Translations under genes and position numbers: made by a program
Part shown: piece after piece, positions 62,063-64,000 of the stretch
How positions within the stretch are numbered: the stretch's first letter is position 1
How the letters are laid out: each line of letters starts with the position of its first letter
The notes under the pieces: generated by a model
Database searches by the model: none
What the model was told of the DNA's origin: nothing
What the model saw: only the letters and a program-made list of their open reading frames with translations
Assembly (NCBI RefSeq): GCF_023715365.1
Contig: NZ_JAMBNZ010000014.1
Location: forward strand, 1 to 64,000
DNA from: Georgenia satyanarayanai
GTDB taxonomy: Bacteria; Actinomycetota; Actinomycetes; Actinomycetales; Actinomycetaceae
Length of the DNA: 64,000 nt
Direction: 5' to 3'

Positions 62063-62940
62063 CAGCGGGTCCAGGCGATGGCGATGAGGAGCTGGGTGAT
62101 GAGAAAGCCGGTGCCGAGGTTGAACCAGATGAACCGCCGCCACCCGGCGTTGGCCTCCTCGCAGCGCTCGTCGGGCAGGGAGCGGTAGGGCCAGATCGAG
62201 AGGATGTAGGGGACGACGAGGACGGCAGCCAGCGCGCCCGGCCACCCGGTCCACAGCGCGGCCACACCGGCCGCCGCGTACAGCCCGAGGGACAGGCGGG
62301 TGGTGCGAGCGGCGCCGAGCCAGGTCGCGACGGAGGAGATGTCCGCCTCCCGGTCCGCGGTGACGTCCTGGACGGCCCCAAAGGCGTGGGACGCCATCCC
62401 CCACAGGAAGAAGGCGACGAGCGCGGCGAGCGCCGCCCCCTCCGGGGAGCCGCCCGCGAGGACGAGCCCGAAGACGGCCGGGCTGACGAAGTGGGTGCTC
62501 GAGGTGAGCGAGTCGAGGACGGGCCGCTCCTTGAAGCGCAGCACGGGGGCGGAGTAGGCGATGACGGCGAGCACGCTCACGGTGAGCACCGCCGTCGAGG
62601 CCGCCGAGCCGAGCAGGACGAGCGCGACGACGAAGGGCAGGTTGCTCAGCACCGACGCCCAGATCGTCGTGCGGTGCCAGCGGCGGTCGAGGACGATCCC
62701 CTCGATGCCGCCCTTGCGCGCGTTACGGAGGTCCGACTCGTAGTCGAAGACGTCGTTGACCCCGTACATGAGCAGGTTGTAGGGGATGAGGAAGTACAGC
62801 GCCCCGACGACGAGCGCGAGGTCCACACCGCCGCCGGCCATGAGGTAGGCCGCCGCGAAGGGGTAGGCGGTGTTGATCCAGCTGACCGGCCGCGAGGAGC
62901 CGAGGAGCTGGCGCAGGGCGCTGCTGGCGGTGGCCGTCAT
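62062..62940 (-). CDS. crtEb: Lycopene elongase (UbiA-family prenyltransferase)
   Basis: 292 aa from ATG 62940. About eight membrane segments; the first Asp motif YGVNDVFDYESDLRNARKGG (NDxxDxxxD) binds prenyl diphosphate and Mg2+, and the second, FGAVQDVTADREAD, completes the site. Neighbour and family context assign addition of two C5 units to lycopene, giving a C50 skeleton such as flavuxanthin. The frame continues upstream into crtYf but the ATGA overlap fixes this start. Confidence 0.88.
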   Translation of the reverse strand: MTATASSALRQLLGSSRPVSWINTAYPFAAAYLMAGGGVDLALVVGALYFLIPYNLLMYGVNDVFDYESDLRNARKGGIEGIVLDRRWHRTTIWASVLSNLPFVVALVLLGSAASTAVLTVSVLAVIAYSAPVLRFKERPVLDSLTSSTHFVSPAVFGLVLAGGSPEGAALAALVAFFLWGMASHAFGAVQDVTADREADISSVATWLGAARTTRLSLGLYAAAGVAALWTGWPGALAAVLVVPYILSIWPYRSLPDERCEEANAGWRRFIWFNLGTGFLITQLLIAIAWTR

Positions 62941-63257
62941 GCCCGCTCCTCCGCGTCGCGGCGGGGGCGCAGCAGCTCCCACAGCGCCGGCAGGAGCAGC
63001 ACCGAGGCGAGCGGCCAGGCGAGGTCCTCCACGGGGGCGAGGAGGAGCCGGACGCCGGTGAGCTCGGAGTCGTCGTAGCGGAAGAGGTCGGCCGCGATCA
63101 TCAGGCTGTCGAAGACGACCGTGAGGACGAGCAGGGCCACGAGCGTGATCGCCGTCGCCGCCCACCAGCGCCGGCCCAGCCGCCGCACCCGGGTGGCGCC
63201 GACGGCGGCGGCGAGGACGGGCACGAGGAAGAGGCCCGCGAGCAGGAGGTAGCTCAC
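62937..63257 (-). CDS. crtYf: Heterodimeric carotenoid cyclase subunit CrtYf/CrtYd
   Basis: 106 aa from GTG 63257. Three membrane helices; the conserved VLTVVFDSLMIAADLFRYDD segment with the PVEDLAWPLASVLLLPALWELL motif (PxEE/D type). Small lycopene cyclase-domain protein; pairs with CrtYe to cyclise the C50 precursor to decaprenoxanthin- or sarcinaxanthin-type rings. Confidence 0.88.
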   Translation of the reverse strand: MSYLLLAGLFLVPVLAAAVGATRVRRLGRRWWAATAITLVALLVLTVVFDSLMIAADLFRYDDSELTGVRLLLAPVEDLAWPLASVLLLPALWELLRPRRDAEERA

Positions 63258-63258
63258 C

Positions 63259-63603
63259 TCAGGCCACCTCCGCCGTCGTCGTCGTGCGGCGCGAGCGCAG
63301 GAGCAGGAGGACGAGCCCGTGGAGCACGAGCGTGAGGTAGCAGAGGAAGGTGACGAAGACGAGCTCCTCCAGGGGCAGCTCCGGGGCGAGCATGATGCCG
63401 GTCATCGCCTCGCTCGCCCCGCGGTGGTAGAAGCCGGAGGCGATCGCGGCGACGTCCCACAGGAGGAAGAACGCGACGCCGACGGCGAGCACGAGGGCCC
63501 CGCGCCGGGCGTCGGCCCACAGGACGAGCCGGAAGCGGGCGTCGAGCAGGGCCATGCAGCCGAGCGGGACGAGCAGTGCCGCGAGGTAGGCGAGAGCGAT
63601 CAC
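63259..63603 (-). CDS. crtYe: Heterodimeric carotenoid cyclase subunit CrtYe/CrtYc
   Basis: 114 aa from GTG 63603 (GTGA overlap with crtI; GTG 63612 also possible). Three membrane helices; FLLWDVAAIASGFYHRG and LPLEELVFVTFLCYLTLVLHG carry the PxEE motif of the family. Partner of the next gene, 1 nt downstream. Confidence 0.88.
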   Translation of the reverse strand: MIALAYLAALLVPLGCMALLDARFRLVLWADARRGALVLAVGVAFFLLWDVAAIASGFYHRGASEAMTGIMLAPELPLEELVFVTFLCYLTLVLHGLVLLLLRSRRTTTTAEVA

Positions 63604-64000
63604 GAGGCCCACAGTGCCATCTCGTCGTGGACCCGGTCGCGGACGATCTCGGCGCTGATGAGGCACATCGGCAGACCGATGCCCGGGATGGTGCTCGCCC
63701 CGGCGTAGTACAGGCCGCTCACCTTGCGCGAGGCGTTGCCCGGCCGGAAGAAGGCGCTCTGCCGCAGGGTGTGCGCCGGGCCGAGCATCCCCCCGCGCCA
63801 GGAGTTGAGGTCCGCGGCGAAGTCACCGGGCCCCACGGTCCGGCGCACCCGGATGCGCTCGCGCAGGTCCGGGATCCCGGTCCAGGAGGCGAGCTGGTCG
63901 ATCGCGGCGTCGGCGATCTCCTCGACGGCACGGTCCCCGCCGCCGTCGCGGCCGCCGCGCCCGAGGGACGGGTCGGCGGGGACCGGGACGAGGATGAAGA
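63600..64000 (-). CDS. crtI: Phytoene desaturase CrtI (C-terminal part; 5' end beyond window)
   Basis: About 133 codons. LVPVPADPSLGRGG and the C-terminal FAD motif VSGLYYAGASTIPGIGLPMCLISAEIV are diagnostic. Converts phytoene to lycopene. The stop overlaps crtYe. Upstream genes (crtE, crtB) would be expected beyond the right edge. Confidence 0.92.
   Translation of the reverse strand, partial: FILVPVPADPSLGRGGRDGGGDRAVEEIADAAIDQLASWTGIPDLRERIRVRRTVGPGDFAADLNSWRGGMLGPAHTLRQSAFFRPGNASRKVSGLYYAGASTIPGIGLPMCLISAEIVRDRVHDEMALWAS

Noticed and set aside
1-64000. CRISPR arrays, insertion sequences, prophage or integrase genes, rRNA operons
   Set aside because: No evenly spaced direct repeats, transposase or phage motifs, or rRNA sequence were seen on either strand.

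Overview
This is a very GC-rich (well over 65%), densely packed chromosomal segment from an actinobacterium, most likely a Micrococcales relative (Cellulomonas/Georgenia-like). The evidence is an rpfB resuscitation factor with DUF348/G5 domains, a C50-carotenoid operon with heterodimeric lycopene cyclase, Pmt-type protein mannosylation, many leaderless genes with a TAnnnT box 6-7 nt before the start codon, and gene order shared with the Mycobacterium tuberculosis Rv0985c-Rv1011 region (recalled from memory). There are no rRNAs, insertion sequences, phage genes or CRISPR arrays. The two tRNAs are Ala-CGC and Arg-CCT.

Layout. 0-5 kb: a truncated TetR regulator, a NatAB-type ABC exporter, a MarR regulator with its operator, and an ABC-F ATPase. 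5-18 kb: nhaA, then the conserved metG-tatD-(G5/SLT protein)-rpfB-rsmA-ispE block on the minus strand, pncA, a Usp protein, and rsmI divergent from pmt. 18-29 kb: an accessory stretch with a sigma factor/ogt pair, alditol oxidase, a GH13 enzyme, a disulfide-reductase-like flavoprotein, an OpuC-type betaine importer behind a 10-codon leader ORF, and an odd single-lobe binding protein/CDF transporter pair. 29-35.6 kb: an NCS1 permease with a PgdA/cyclic-imidase-like deacetylase, a BCCT carrier with an XRE-cupin regulator, and a TrxR-like enzyme. 35.6-46 kb: tRNA-Ala, arginine deiminase, the galU-glp(moeA)-rimJ-sepX/glpR cell-division cluster, fthC, a penicillin-acylase-family protein, a SAF protein and mscL. 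46-53 kb: a 1439-aa helicase-like protein that has lost its Walker A lysine, tRNA-Arg, and metZ behind a SAM riboswitch. 53-56.3 kb: a four-gene unit resembling a type VII secretion substrate module. 56-60 kb: a dimethylargininase-like enzyme, a tandem Usp protein, an NlpC/P60 hydrolase behind a c-di-AMP riboswitch, and a DtxR-type regulator. 60-64 kb: a tightly coupled operon, crtI-crtYe-crtYf-crtEb-(membrane protein)-(GT2)-(pyrimidine-dimer glycosylase).

Two themes join genes across the window. First, cell-wall remodelling and osmotic stress: rpfB, the G5/SLT protein and the NlpC/P60 gene all carry MtrA-like direct repeats upstream, and NlpC also has a c-di-AMP riboswitch. The OpuC and BCCT betaine importers and mscL lie in the same window. 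Second, light/UV and oxidative protection: the carotenoid operon ends with a DNA-repair glycosylase, and two Usp genes are present. Intergenic regions also hold two families of short repeats, several of which fold into terminator-like hairpins.
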